In this document: positions 1-6,662 of the stretch, in pieces | Layout: the number at the start of each line of letters is the position of its first letter | How positions within the stretch are numbered: position 1 is the stretch's first letter | Assembly (NCBI GenBank): GCA_910580135.1 | Contig: CAJTXC010000034.1 | Coordinates: forward strand, 1 to 12,516 | Direction: 5' to 3' | From: an uncultured Bacilli bacterium | Lineage (GTDB): Bacteria > Bacillota_I > Bacilli_A > RF39 > UBA660 | Length of the DNA: 12,516 nt | Translations under genes and position numbers: made by a program | The notes under the pieces: generated by a model | What the model was told of the DNA's origin: nothing | The model's input: the letters and a program-made list of their open reading frames with translations, nothing else | Database searches by the model: none

Positions 1-215
1 TTGAAGGACTTAATAAGGGAATGAAAAAAGGTATAAAAGAAGGTATAAAAGAAGGTATAAAAGAAGGAAGAAAAGAAGGAAGAGAAGAAGGTATAAAAAC
101 TGGTGAAAAAAATAAACAAATCGAAATTGCTAAAAATTTTCTTAAACAAGGTTTGGATAGAGAAACAATATCAAATTGTACAGGATTAAGTATAGAAGAA
201 CTTAATGCTTTATAA
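1..215 (+). CDS. Rpn-family recombination-promoting nuclease / transposase-like protein, C-terminal fragment
   Basis: Only the tail of this gene lies in the window. The frame is open from base 3, so the ATG at 21 is very probably internal. The visible part is a highly charged run of Glu/Lys/Gly units (KEGI, KEGR, EEGI) followed by a small helical tail containing AKNFLKQGL and TGLSIEEL. Such a KEG-repeat linker followed by a short HTH-like tail is characteristic of the C-terminus of Rpn/PD-(D/E)XK putative transposases, abundant in gut Firmicutes. The nuclease core would lie upstream and cannot be assessed. The gene converges on the LCP gene and probably ends at the shared terminator near 340-375. 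Assignment rests on the tail pattern alone. Confidence 0.7.
   Translation, partial: EGLNKGMKKGIKEGIKEGIKEGRKEGREEGIKTGEKNKQIEIAKNFLKQGLDRETISNCTGLSIEELNAL
30..101 (+). repeat. In-frame 12-bp tandem repeat in the Rpn-like gene tail
   Basis: Six consecutive 12-base units start at 30, 42, 54, 66, 78 and 90. The first three are identical (GGTATAAAAGAA), units 4 and 5 are diverged (GGAAGAAAAGAA and GGAAGAGAAGAA), and the sixth is partial. Each unit encodes a four-residue Gly-Ile/Arg-Lys/Glu-Glu block. The exact copies suggest recent slippage expansion, so copy number may vary between strains. Confidence 0.85.
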
Positions 216-339
216 TTAAATTAAAATTTTAATTAAGCACATTTTTTACTATAGATAAATTATAAAATGATGTAGTCTTATTTTATATAGAGTTTAGTAA
301 CTCTAAAATATAATAATTTTAAAATAGTGTTGTGAACGC

Positions 340-375
340 AAAATAAAAGCGTGCTTTATTGCACACTTTTATTTT
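340..375. terminator. Bidirectional intrinsic terminator between convergent genes
   Basis: An inverted repeat pairs AAAATAAAAG-C-GTGC (340-354) with GCAC-A-CTTTTATTTT (361-375) around a TTTATT loop, with one mismatch. Both strands present a T-rich 3' flank, so it can stop the Rpn-like transcript from the left and the LCP transcript from the right. It overlaps the stop codon and last codons of the LCP gene. Confidence 0.75.
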
Positions 376-1994
376 TTATAAACATCTTTTCCTATTTGCT
401 TATTTTCATAAGGTTTATTAATAGAGAATGAAAAGTCTTTGTCCATTATTGGTTCTTTAATTTCTAAGTTTATTTCCATAGCATCTACTATTTCTTTTAA
501 ACTTTGATTATAATATTCGAAGTAATAAATCCCGTTTATTGTATTATCATAACCAGATAAGTAAAGCCTTTGGGTTCCAATAAAGTCATCACTGTTTATG
601 TTTTTAGAATTAAATATAAGGTTTTTAAACATATCAAAACCAGTAATCATTGTATCCTTGTCGATGTTGGTATCAATGTTATCTCCAACGATATCTAATA
701 TTTCATATATTTTAGATAAACTATTAACACTTTTTAATTTATTAGTCATTGCTTTTACTATTTGTTGTTGGTTTTGGCCTCTTATGAAGTCATTACTACT
801 ATAATTAGAATATTTTTTTCCACAAAATTGTGGCCATGTGTGACGATTTCTTGCGAATGCTAGGGCTTGCTCTCCATTTAAAGTTTGCATACCCTTTTCT
901 AGATATATCGTATTATTACCAAATTGTCTTTTAGAATTACTTTCACAAAATGCATAAGGAATGTCTACGTCAATGCCTCCAAGAGCATCAACAAGAGAAA
1001 TAACACCTTGGAAGTTAACCTTAACCCAGTAATCAATTTCTATTCCTGTGAAGTTTGTTATTGTATTCATTACGCATTCAGCACCATAAGCTCCTGTTGA
1101 GTTAATTTTGTTTTTAGCTTTTGATTTAGTACATACGATTGGTACTCTTGTATCTCTTGGAATACTAAGAATAGTTGCGTTCATCGTATTTGGATTAAAA
1201 GTGATAAGCATTAAAGTATCTCCATTAAACGAATTACTTTTTTTAAGTGAAGATGAACTTGAATCAACCCCCATGATAAGTAGGGTAAATGGTTCACTTA
1301 ATGTTTTTCCTGCTTTATTTTGTTTTTTAATTGCCTTTTTATTTTTTTCAAAAATAATTTTAGTTTCATCAGCAATGTTTTCATAACCTTCTTCAGTGAC
1401 AAACATTGAAACGTAAGAAGAACTAATAAACATTGCATCTATTTTTTTATCATATAAATCTTTAAGCATTTCCGTAAAAGTGTTATAACTTTCTATGTTT
1501 GAAACATTTATATTTTCTTCTTTAACTATTTCCATAGGTAAGGTATAACCCTCTATATTATTAGGATCACTTATCATACCTATTTTCACATTATCTAAAT
1601 CCTTAATTGATTTAATTTTTGAATTCTTTAGAGTAACAATACTTGTAGAATAACCTGATTCTTTATTTGTTATCTTTGTTAATGAATTGCTTATCTTATT
1701 AATATTAACACTTACAAATATTTCTCCAATTATAAATAAAATCAAAAATATAAAATACCATACATAATTTTTTGTTTTATTTTTCATTATACATTTAAAA
1801 CCTTGAACGGTAAATATAACTATAAATAAAGAAGTTAATATAATACTAGCATAAACAAGATATGTTATAAAACTTTTTGAAGAATTATAATAATATATCG
1901 ATTTAACAAAATGAATACTAGCGATATAGTAAATTATTAAAAGTGGAAGCATTAATAAAATTGCCTTCTTAAATTTTCCTTTTTTCTTTTCCAA
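369..1994 (-). CDS. LCP (LytR-CpsA-Psr) family glycopolymer ligase with membrane domain and solute-binding-like insert
   Basis: Likely transfers undecaprenyl-pyrophosphate-linked glycopolymers (teichoic-acid-like or capsular) onto peptidoglycan outside the membrane. Counting from the TTG start (541 aa), three membrane segments lie at about 11-31, 42-65 and 78-98. They are followed by a ~105-residue region (113-218; 'IKSIKDLDNVKIG', 'KKIDAMFISS') resembling half of a type-3 solute-binding protein, then the LCP domain (235-425). Hallmarks visible: D259 (NGDTL), SIPRDTRV with R280/D281/R283, FARNR with R382/R384, and DFIRGQNQQQ with R405. All key Asp/Arg positions are present. An ATG exists at 2015, but it lies at or upstream of the predicted transcription start. 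TTG at 1994 has a perfect GAGGTG six bases upstream, so it is preferred. Most LCP proteins have one membrane helix, so the N-terminus is unusual. Monocistronic. Confidence 0.9.
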   Translation of the reverse strand: MEKKKGKFKKAILLMLPLLIIYYIASIHFVKSIYYYNSSKSFITYLVYASIILTSLFIVIFTVQGFKCIMKNKTKNYVWYFIFLILFIIGEIFVSVNINKISNSLTKITNKESGYSTSIVTLKNSKIKSIKDLDNVKIGMISDPNNIEGYTLPMEIVKEENINVSNIESYNTFTEMLKDLYDKKIDAMFISSSYVSMFVTEEGYENIADETKIIFEKNKKAIKKQNKAGKTLSEPFTLLIMGVDSSSSSLKKSNSFNGDTLMLITFNPNTMNATILSIPRDTRVPIVCTKSKAKNKINSTGAYGAECVMNTITNFTGIEIDYWVKVNFQGVISLVDALGGIDVDIPYAFCESNSKRQFGNNTIYLEKGMQTLNGEQALAFARNRHTWPQFCGKKYSNYSSNDFIRGQNQQQIVKAMTNKLKSVNSLSKIYEILDIVGDNIDTNIDKDTMITGFDMFKNLIFNSKNINSDDFIGTQRLYLSGYDNTINGIYYFEYYNQSLKEIVDAMEINLEIKEPIMDKDFSFSINKPYENKQIGKDVYKK

Positions 1995-2000
1995 AATCAT

Positions 2001-2006
2001 CACCTC
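2001..2006 (-). promoter_or_regulatory. Ribosome binding site deciding the TTG start of the LCP gene
   Basis: On the minus strand GAGGTG ends six bases before TTG at 1994. It directly abuts an ATG at 2000 (spacing zero) and lies inside the reading frame if the ATG at 2015 is used, so only the TTG has workable spacing. Confidence 0.7.
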
Positions 2007-2017
2007 ACGTACCATAA

Positions 2018-2046
2018 ATTATACAACAAAATACTCCAAAAAACAA
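2018..2046 (-). promoter_or_regulatory. Promoter of the LCP gene
   Basis: Minus-strand -10 is a perfect TATAAT (2018-2023), preceded at 17 bases by TTGTTT (2041-2046, 3 of 6 matches to the -35 consensus). Predicted transcription start is near 2011, only a few bases upstream of the ribosome site, so the leader is very short. Confidence 0.55.
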
Positions 2047-2180
2047 CGCTACTAAAGAAGGTGTAAAATATCTATTTATATGATGCTTTTAAAATAAAAG
2101 AATATTCTAATTTTTTTTGACAAAAGTTTACACATTTAAACAAAATTATTTTTTATATTTCTTCATACGACTAATTTTTA

Positions 2181-2189
2181 TGTTATAAT
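2181..2189 (+). promoter_or_regulatory. Extended -10 promoter of the glucosaminidase/cohesin operon
   Basis: TGT followed by a perfect TATAAT (2184-2189) forms an extended -10; no good -35 sits 16-18 bases upstream. A TTGACA at 2117-2122 is too far away to pair with it. Start of transcription would be near 2196, making the TTG at 2193 an unlikely start codon. Confidence 0.5.
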
Positions 2190-2213
2190 TAATTGAGAAT
2201 AGGAGTTGGTCAT

Positions 2214-3986
2214 ATGAAGATGTTTAGCAAAAAAAAGAATTTATTACTTATTTTTGTAGTTGTTTTCTCATGTTTTATGATGTTACCAAAAGTTAGTGCA
2301 GCTTCATATGATGTATATACGGTAAAGTATAAATGTAACGTAAGAACATCTCCTAGTGATCAGTCTAGTGTAATAAAAAATGGTAACGACGATGTTAAAG
2401 TTTATGCTGGTCAAGATTTAGAATATCTTAAAACTGCTACTGGTCCTAATAATGGTTTATCAAATCAAACTTGGTATGCGGTAAAATTTGATTATGCCGC
2501 AAGAGAGTATACAGGTTATGTTGCCAAAGCTTGTATGTATGATACAAAAACTTATACATATAATGACGATGCGGCATTCGAAAAAAGCATCAGTGAGTTT
2601 CCAAATAGTTATAAACCATACTTAAGAAAGTTGCACGCAATCCATCCTAACTGGACATTTAAAATAGATAATACTAACCTTGATTGGAATGCTTCTGTAA
2701 CAGCAGAAAGTAGAATAGGACAAAGTGCTATTTCATATCTTTATCCGTCTTTATTTTATAGAGATACTCAAAATCCAAACGGGATAGTAGTTGATGGTAC
2801 TACTTGGTATGCACCATGTTATGATGCGGTAGGTTATTATTTAGATCCAAGAAATTTCTTAAATGAAAAAAACATCTTTATGTTTGAAAGTTTATTATAT
2901 AACGCTAACCAAGATGCATCAGTACAAGGAATATTAAATAATAGTTTTATGTCTGGAACTTTTACTGAAAATGGTTATACAAAGACTTATGCAAATGCAT
3001 TTATAGATGCTGCTAAGGAATCAGGAGTAAGTTCTACCCATTTGGCATCACGTGCATTACAAGAAATGGGGACAACAATGTCATCAGCAGCCAGTGGAAC
3101 CGTACCAGGTTATGAAGGTTATTATAACTTTTATAATATAGGAGCAACAAGTGGGGTTGATAACTATTTAAAAGGATTACAATACGCCAAGAATAAAGGT
3201 TGGAACTCAAGGCAAAAGGCAATAACTGGTGGGGCTAACTTTATAAGTAGCAGTTATGTTAATAACGGAAAAGATACTTTATACTTTCAAAAGTTTAACG
3301 TTTCTTCAGACAAAAAAACACCTGCATATACTTATGAATATATGACTAACATAATGGCACCATCTTCTGAATCATCAAGTATATATAATTCTTATAAAAA
3401 TAATGGTAAGTTAAATGATGCTTATGCATTTAAAATACCAGTATATAATTCAATGACTGCTAATGCTTACAAAGTATCAAGAACTGATACAGTAGGTGGA
3501 AAAGAAGAAGGAAATGGGGGAACAACTGAAAATAAACCATCAACTGATGAGGGAAAAAAACCAACAGTAAGTCCAGAAACTAAGATTTCTAATGCAGGAT
3601 ATTCTCTTTCTACAGGTTATTTAACAAAGGTTCAAGTTGGAGAGGACATGAGCTCGTTAAGACAAAAACTTACTAATCAAGGAGCTGTAGTAGCTACTTT
3701 AAATAGTTCATGGAACTCAAAAACATCAGGTGCTATAGCAACAGGAGACATCATTGAAGTAGATCAAACTAAAAGATATGAGGTTGTTGTTTATGGTGAT
3801 ATTGATGGTGATGCTAAAATATCAGTAGTAGACTTATTATACCTAAAGAAATATATATTAGGTGAGATGTCATTAAATCAAGCGAATAAACAAGCTGCAG
3901 ATATATCAAAAGATGGTAAAGCTGATGTCGTAGATTTATTATTATTAAAAAAACAATTATTAAATGAATATACTATTAATCAATAG
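2214..3986 (+). CDS. Secreted N-acetylglucosaminidase with SH3b and C-terminal type I dockerin
   Basis: A 590-aa exported peptidoglycan hydrolase. The start is ATG 2214, with AGGAG at 2201-2205; a TTG seven codons upstream lacks a site. Order: signal peptide 1-29 (KKK, hydrophobic core, cleavage at VSA/AS); SH3-like wall-binding domain ~30-110 (YKCNVRTSPS, WYAVKF, GYV); glucosaminidase region ~130-415 with the HPNWTFK entry motif and ASRALQEMG, in which E284 is the probable catalytic acid; Gly/Thr/Pro/Lys-rich linker ~425-455; a ~70-aa beta-rich module ('YSLSTGYLTKV', 'ATGDIIEV') of the type often preceding dockerins; and a dockerin 529-586. Its two calcium loops are GDIDGDAKISVVD (D529, D531, D533, D540) and ADISKDGKADVVD (D563, D567, D574), each followed by a near-identical LLxLKK helix. 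First gene of an operon with a cohesin-like protein, its likely anchor. Enzyme specificity is inferred from family motifs. Confidence 0.88.
   Translation: MKMFSKKKNLLLIFVVVFSCFMMLPKVSAASYDVYTVKYKCNVRTSPSDQSSVIKNGNDDVKVYAGQDLEYLKTATGPNNGLSNQTWYAVKFDYAAREYTGYVAKACMYDTKTYTYNDDAAFEKSISEFPNSYKPYLRKLHAIHPNWTFKIDNTNLDWNASVTAESRIGQSAISYLYPSLFYRDTQNPNGIVVDGTTWYAPCYDAVGYYLDPRNFLNEKNIFMFESLLYNANQDASVQGILNNSFMSGTFTENGYTKTYANAFIDAAKESGVSSTHLASRALQEMGTTMSSAASGTVPGYEGYYNFYNIGATSGVDNYLKGLQYAKNKGWNSRQKAITGGANFISSSYVNNGKDTLYFQKFNVSSDKKTPAYTYEYMTNIMAPSSESSSIYNSYKNNGKLNDAYAFKIPVYNSMTANAYKVSRTDTVGGKEEGNGGTTENKPSTDEGKKPTVSPETKISNAGYSLSTGYLTKVQVGEDMSSLRQKLTNQGAVVATLNSSWNSKTSGAIATGDIIEVDQTKRYEVVVYGDIDGDAKISVVDLLYLKKYILGEMSLNQANKQAADISKDGKADVVDLLLLKKQLLNEYTINQ
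3795..3968 (+). other. Type I dockerin domain coding region
   Basis: Two EF-hand-like F-repeats, 34 residues apart, each with Asp at loop positions 1, 5 and 12 (position 3 is Asp in repeat 1 and Ser in repeat 2), followed by LLYLKK and LLLLKK. This is the standard dockerin architecture for calcium-dependent binding to a cohesin. The two repeats are nearly symmetric, which is compatible with dual-mode binding. Confidence 0.85.
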
Positions 3987-3990
3987 GAGG
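3985..3990 (+). promoter_or_regulatory. Ribosome binding site overlapping the upstream stop codon
   Basis: A perfect AGGAGG lies five bases before ATG 3996 and overlaps the TAG stop of the glucosaminidase (3984-3986). Translation of the pair is therefore probably coupled. Confidence 0.8.
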
Positions 3991-3995
3991 CTAAA

Positions 3996-5525
3996 ATGAA
4001 GACTAAATCAAAAAAAATATTAGTAGGAGCATTAGTTCTCCTTTTTGCGTTTATTATAAAATTGCCACATACTTTTGCAGCATGTAGTGTAAGTGTATCA
4101 TCTCCAAATAGTGCGGTAGTTGGAAGTACGTTTAGAGTGACTGCTACGGTTTCATCAGACGTTGGTTCTTGGTACTATGTTTTAGGATATGATCCTTCCA
4201 AGGTTCAGTTAATAAGTGGTAGTACCAAAGTTGTTGGTGTAATAGGAGATAGTAAAACAAATACTTATACATTTAAGGCTTTAAAATCAGGGACTGCTAC
4301 ATTTAGTGCGACAAATGTCTCACTTGCAAGTAATAGTACTCTAGCACAGTGTTCTGCAAGTGCAGGAAGAGCGACTATTACAATGAAAACACAAGCTGAA
4401 ATAGAGGCTGGTTATAGTAAAAATAACAATTTGGGATCTTTATCTGTAGAAGGTGCAGAACTTTCACCAGCTTTTAATAAGGACGTAACAGAATACTCTG
4501 CAACCCTTCCTGTTGATACTACTAAAGCTAAGATTATTGCAACGGCTCAAGATGGTACTGCTTCAATTACAGGTGCAGGAGAAATAGATGTTGTAGATGG
4601 TATTAACAGAATAGAAATTACTGTAACTGCACAACACGGTGAGAAAAAAACGTACGTTATAAATCTTACGGTAGAAGAATTAGACCCAATTAAGGTAAAA
4701 GTAAATGGTAAAAACTATACAATAGTAAGAAAATCAGGAATGGTAGAAAACGTACCTACTGGTTTTACCGAAACAAAAATAAAAATAGATAACCAAGATA
4801 TTACCGCTTACGAAAGCAAAATAACTAAACTTACTTTAGTTGCATTAAAAGATGAAGAAGGTAATGTAAAGCTATTTATTTATGATAAGAGTAAGAAAAA
4901 ATTCACTCCATTTAATGAAGCTAAAGCAAATTCTATTAACTTGTTAATTTTAGATAATCCTGAAGAAGAAATTCCAAATGGATTTGTTAGTGCTAAGTTT
5001 AAATGTAATGGTATAGAAGTAAATGGTTATAAATTAAAAGATGACAAAAAAGGAAATTACTACTTAGTTTATGCTCAAAACTTAGAAAACGGAAATAAAG
5101 GTTTTTATCTATATGATAAAAAGGACAATACTTTCCAAATGTATTTTAAAGATATGATTGATGTTAAGGATAATCAAATAAAATACTTATTCTATATAGC
5201 AGCATCTTTATTAGGAATTTTAGTATTAATAGTTATTATATCTATCTTTAAAGGTTTATCATCTAAAGAAAAAAAGATAAATAAATATCAAAAGAAAATA
5301 AATAAATTAAAAAATAGTGGTAGCATAAATGATTATAGTAGTGATGATCATTATGATATTGATGACGTTGATGAAAGACCCGTTATAAAAAAGGTTGAAG
5401 AAGATGAATATACAGTTCCTAAAAAGACAAGGAAAGAAAAGTTAAAAGAACTTGAGGAAGCTAAAAAAAGATTGGATAAAGCAAAGCCTAAGTATAGAAG
5501 AGTGTCTTTAGAAGATGATGAGTAA
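3996..5525 (+). CDS. Membrane-anchored cohesin-domain protein with cadherin-like domain and charged cytoplasmic tail
   Basis: Proposed surface receptor for the dockerin of the upstream glucosaminidase (inference from adjacency and paired domains). The 509-aa protein shows: signal peptide 1-29 ending TFA/AC; cohesin-like beta sandwich ~30-130 (SVSSPNSAVVGSTFRV, LGYDPSKVQLISGS, GTATFSA), with C30 and C119 able to form a disulfide across the first and last strands; cadherin-like beta-sandwich ~147-227 (LSVEGAELSPAF, TEYSATLP, KKTYVINLTV); a region ~250-388 made of two diverged copies of a ~60-residue unit; one transmembrane helix ~397-418; and a Lys/Glu/Asp-rich cytoplasmic tail 419-509 with likely coiled-coil stretches (KINKYQKKINKLKN, KLKELEEAKKRLDKAK). 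The A-A-C at 28-30 is preceded by F rather than the usual lipobox Leu, so a lipoprotein is unlikely. Second and last gene of its operon. Confidence 0.8.
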   Translation: MKTKSKKILVGALVLLFAFIIKLPHTFAACSVSVSSPNSAVVGSTFRVTATVSSDVGSWYYVLGYDPSKVQLISGSTKVVGVIGDSKTNTYTFKALKSGTATFSATNVSLASNSTLAQCSASAGRATITMKTQAEIEAGYSKNNNLGSLSVEGAELSPAFNKDVTEYSATLPVDTTKAKIIATAQDGTASITGAGEIDVVDGINRIEITVTAQHGEKKTYVINLTVEELDPIKVKVNGKNYTIVRKSGMVENVPTGFTETKIKIDNQDITAYESKITKLTLVALKDEEGNVKLFIYDKSKKKFTPFNEAKANSINLLILDNPEEEIPNGFVSAKFKCNGIEVNGYKLKDDKKGNYYLVYAQNLENGNKGFYLYDKKDNTFQMYFKDMIDVKDNQIKYLFYIAASLLGILVLIVIISIFKGLSSKEKKINKYQKKINKLKNSGSINDYSSDDHYDIDDVDERPVIKKVEEDEYTVPKKTRKEKLKELEEAKKRLDKAKPKYRRVSLEDDE

Positions 5526-5550
5526 GAAACCAATTATTGGTTTCTTTTTT
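5524..5550 (+). terminator. Intrinsic terminator of the glucosaminidase/cohesin operon
   Basis: A perfect 10-bp stem AAGAAACCAA/TTGGTTTCTT (5524-5533, 5537-5546) with a 3-base loop, running into a T tract. It begins at the stop codon. Confidence 0.9.
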
Positions 5551-5587
5551 CACTTATTTAATGATACTACAAATAATAAATGATATA

Positions 5588-5596
5588 TGATATAAT
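5588..5596 (+). promoter_or_regulatory. Extended -10 promoter of the PssD/PssE pair
   Basis: TGA plus TATAAT (5591-5596) gives an extended -10. The -35 position (TACAAA near 5568) is weak. AGGAG at 5604-5608 then sits six bases before ATG 5615, so the leader is very short. Confidence 0.5.
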
Positions 5597-5614
5597 TAAC
5601 TTTAGGAGAGTATT

Positions 5615-6085
5615 ATGAAGAAAGTAATGTTTATATCTAGCATGGGTGGTCATTTAACAGAACTTATGCAACTAAAAATTATCTTTAAAAATTATGATTA
5701 TAAAATAATAACGGAAAAGCATAAGTCTACACTTGGTTTAAAAGCTAGGTATAAAAGTAAAATAGATTATCTTTTAGCAGGTAATAAAGATCATATGTTA
5801 AGATACTTATACGTATTACCATATAACTTTATAAAGAGTTTTATAATTTTTTTAAAATTTAAACCCGATGTTATAGTAACAACGGGAGCACATACTTGTG
5901 TAGCAATGTGCTATATAGCTAAAATATTTAGAAAAAAAGTAATATATATAGAATCATTTGCAAATATAGAAACAAAGACTTTGACAGGTAAACTTATTTA
6001 TCCAATTGCAGATAAATTTATAGTACAGTGGAAATCAATGCTTAAATTATATCCAAAAGCTATATATGAAGGGTGGATATTTTAA
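5615..6085 (+). CDS. PssD/Cps14F-family (Alg14-like) glycosyltransferase accessory subunit
   Basis: A 156-aa membrane-associated partner that recruits and activates the catalytic subunit encoded next. Together they add a sugar to a lipid-linked saccharide at the cytoplasmic face. Visible features: N-terminal beta strand with the glycine-rich MFISSMGGHLTEL (5-17) typical of Alg14/PssD, a hydrophobic patch near 71-82 that may insert in the membrane, VTTGAHT (88-94), VIYIESFANI (109-118), and the family-typical C-terminal YEGWIF. Length matches the family (~150 aa). Its stop codon overlaps the start of the partner by one base (TAATG), as expected for two halves of one enzyme. The sugar donor cannot be read from the sequence. 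Confidence 0.88.
   Translation: MKKVMFISSMGGHLTELMQLKIIFKNYDYKIITEKHKSTLGLKARYKSKIDYLLAGNKDHMLRYLYVLPYNFIKSFIIFLKFKPDVIVTTGAHTCVAMCYIAKIFRKKVIYIESFANIETKTLTGKLIYPIADKFIVQWKSMLKLYPKAIYEGWIF
6071..6076 (+). promoter_or_regulatory. Ribosome binding site within the PssD end, deciding the PssE start
   Basis: GGGTGG lies eight bases before ATG 6085. It overlaps the upstream GTG (6073) that would give a four-residue longer protein, which argues for the ATG. Confidence 0.6.
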
Positions 6086-6564
6086 TGATATTAGTACTTT
6101 TAGGAACTCAAGACAAACCCTTTGAAAGAATATTAAAAGCTATTTCAAATAGTAAGAAAAAGGGTAATATAAAAGATAAGATTATCGCTCAAGTAGGTTG
6201 TACTACTTTTAATGGCAACAATATAAAAATTTTTGATTTTGTAAGTAAAGAAGAAATAGAAAAATTGATAGACGATGCAAGAATCATAATAACTCATGCG
6301 GGTGTTGGAACAATAACTGAATGCGTTAATAAAGGAAAAAAAGTAATTGTTGTTCCAAGATTAAAAAAGTATGGTGAACACACTAATGATCACCAATTAC
6401 AAATAACAAAAGAGTTTTCGGAAAAAGGTTATGTACTACCTTTATATGATGAAAGAAATTTAAATAAAGTATTAGAACAAGTTAAAACGTTTAAACCAGT
6501 TAAATATGTATCTAATGCAGGTTATTTTAAAGATAAAATAAAAGAATACATAGATAATATATAA
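6085..6564 (+). CDS. PssE/Cps14G-family (Alg13-like) glycosyltransferase catalytic subunit
   Basis: A 159-aa GT28 C-terminal-type domain that binds the nucleotide sugar and works with the Alg14-like subunit. Counting from ATG 6085: LVLLGTQDKPFERIL at the N-terminus (GTQ 7-9), IITHAGVGTITE (68-79; the glycine-rich UDP-binding loop with E79), VIVVPRLKKYGEHTNDHQ (87-104; H99 and the NDHQ motif). These are the standard active-site elements of Alg13/PssE and MurG-like C-terminal domains. Nothing is missing and length matches the family. A GTG start at 6073 is possible but would place the ribosome site inside the gene. Ends directly in a terminator. Confidence 0.88.
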   Translation: MILVLLGTQDKPFERILKAISNSKKKGNIKDKIIAQVGCTTFNGNNIKIFDFVSKEEIEKLIDDARIIITHAGVGTITECVNKGKKVIVVPRLKKYGEHTNDHQLQITKEFSEKGYVLPLYDERNLNKVLEQVKTFKPVKYVSNAGYFKDKIKEYIDNI

Positions 6565-6584
6565 AGACACAAGTTGTCTTTTTT
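6563..6584 (+). terminator. Intrinsic terminator after the PssE gene
   Basis: Stem AAAGACA/TGTCTTT (6563-6569, 6575-6581) with a 5-base loop, followed by a T tract. It overlaps the TAA stop. Confidence 0.8.
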
Positions 6585-6618
6585 CTTTACATTAGTTTCA
6601 CGTTTAATGGTCTATTTT

Positions 6619-6647
6619 TTGACGATTTATAATTACTTTAGTATAAT
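6619..6647 (+). promoter_or_regulatory. Near-consensus sigma-A-type promoter of the GT4/GT2 operon
   Basis: TTGACG (6619-6624), 17 bases, then TATAAT (6642-6647): 11 of 12 consensus positions. Transcription would start near 6653, almost at the GGTGA ribosome site (6654-6658). This is the best promoter in the window. Confidence 0.8.
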
Positions 6648-6662
6648 TAAACTGGTGATTGT

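Noticed and set aside
288..305. Hairpin TAGAGTT-TAGT-AACTCTA downstream of the Rpn-like gene
   Set aside because: A 7-bp AT-rich stem without a T tract after it; the stronger two-way terminator at 340-375 explains the ends of both genes.
598..1386. Plus-strand open frames inside the LCP gene
   Set aside because: They are antisense shadows with no ribosome site and no protein-like motifs; the minus-strand LCP product is unmistakable.
2126..2142. Possible WalR-type site (two TGTWAH-like hexamers on the minus strand) upstream of the glucosaminidase
   Set aside because: One hexamer mismatches the consensus and the spacing is 10 instead of 11 bases, so it does not meet the motif.
2117..2145. Perfect TTGACA (-35) in the divergent spacer
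   Set aside because: No -10-like hexamer sits 15-19 bases downstream, and the clear TATAAT at 2184 is 61 bases away, so it is not paired into a promoter.
3034..3222. Minus-strand open frame inside the glucosaminidase gene
   Set aside because: Shadow of a strongly supported coding region, without promoter or ribosome site.
4068..4085. Lipoprotein signal (TFAAC) at the start of the cohesin protein
   Set aside because: Phe occupies the usual Leu position of the lipobox and the protein already has a C-terminal membrane helix; a normal signal peptidase cut is likelier.
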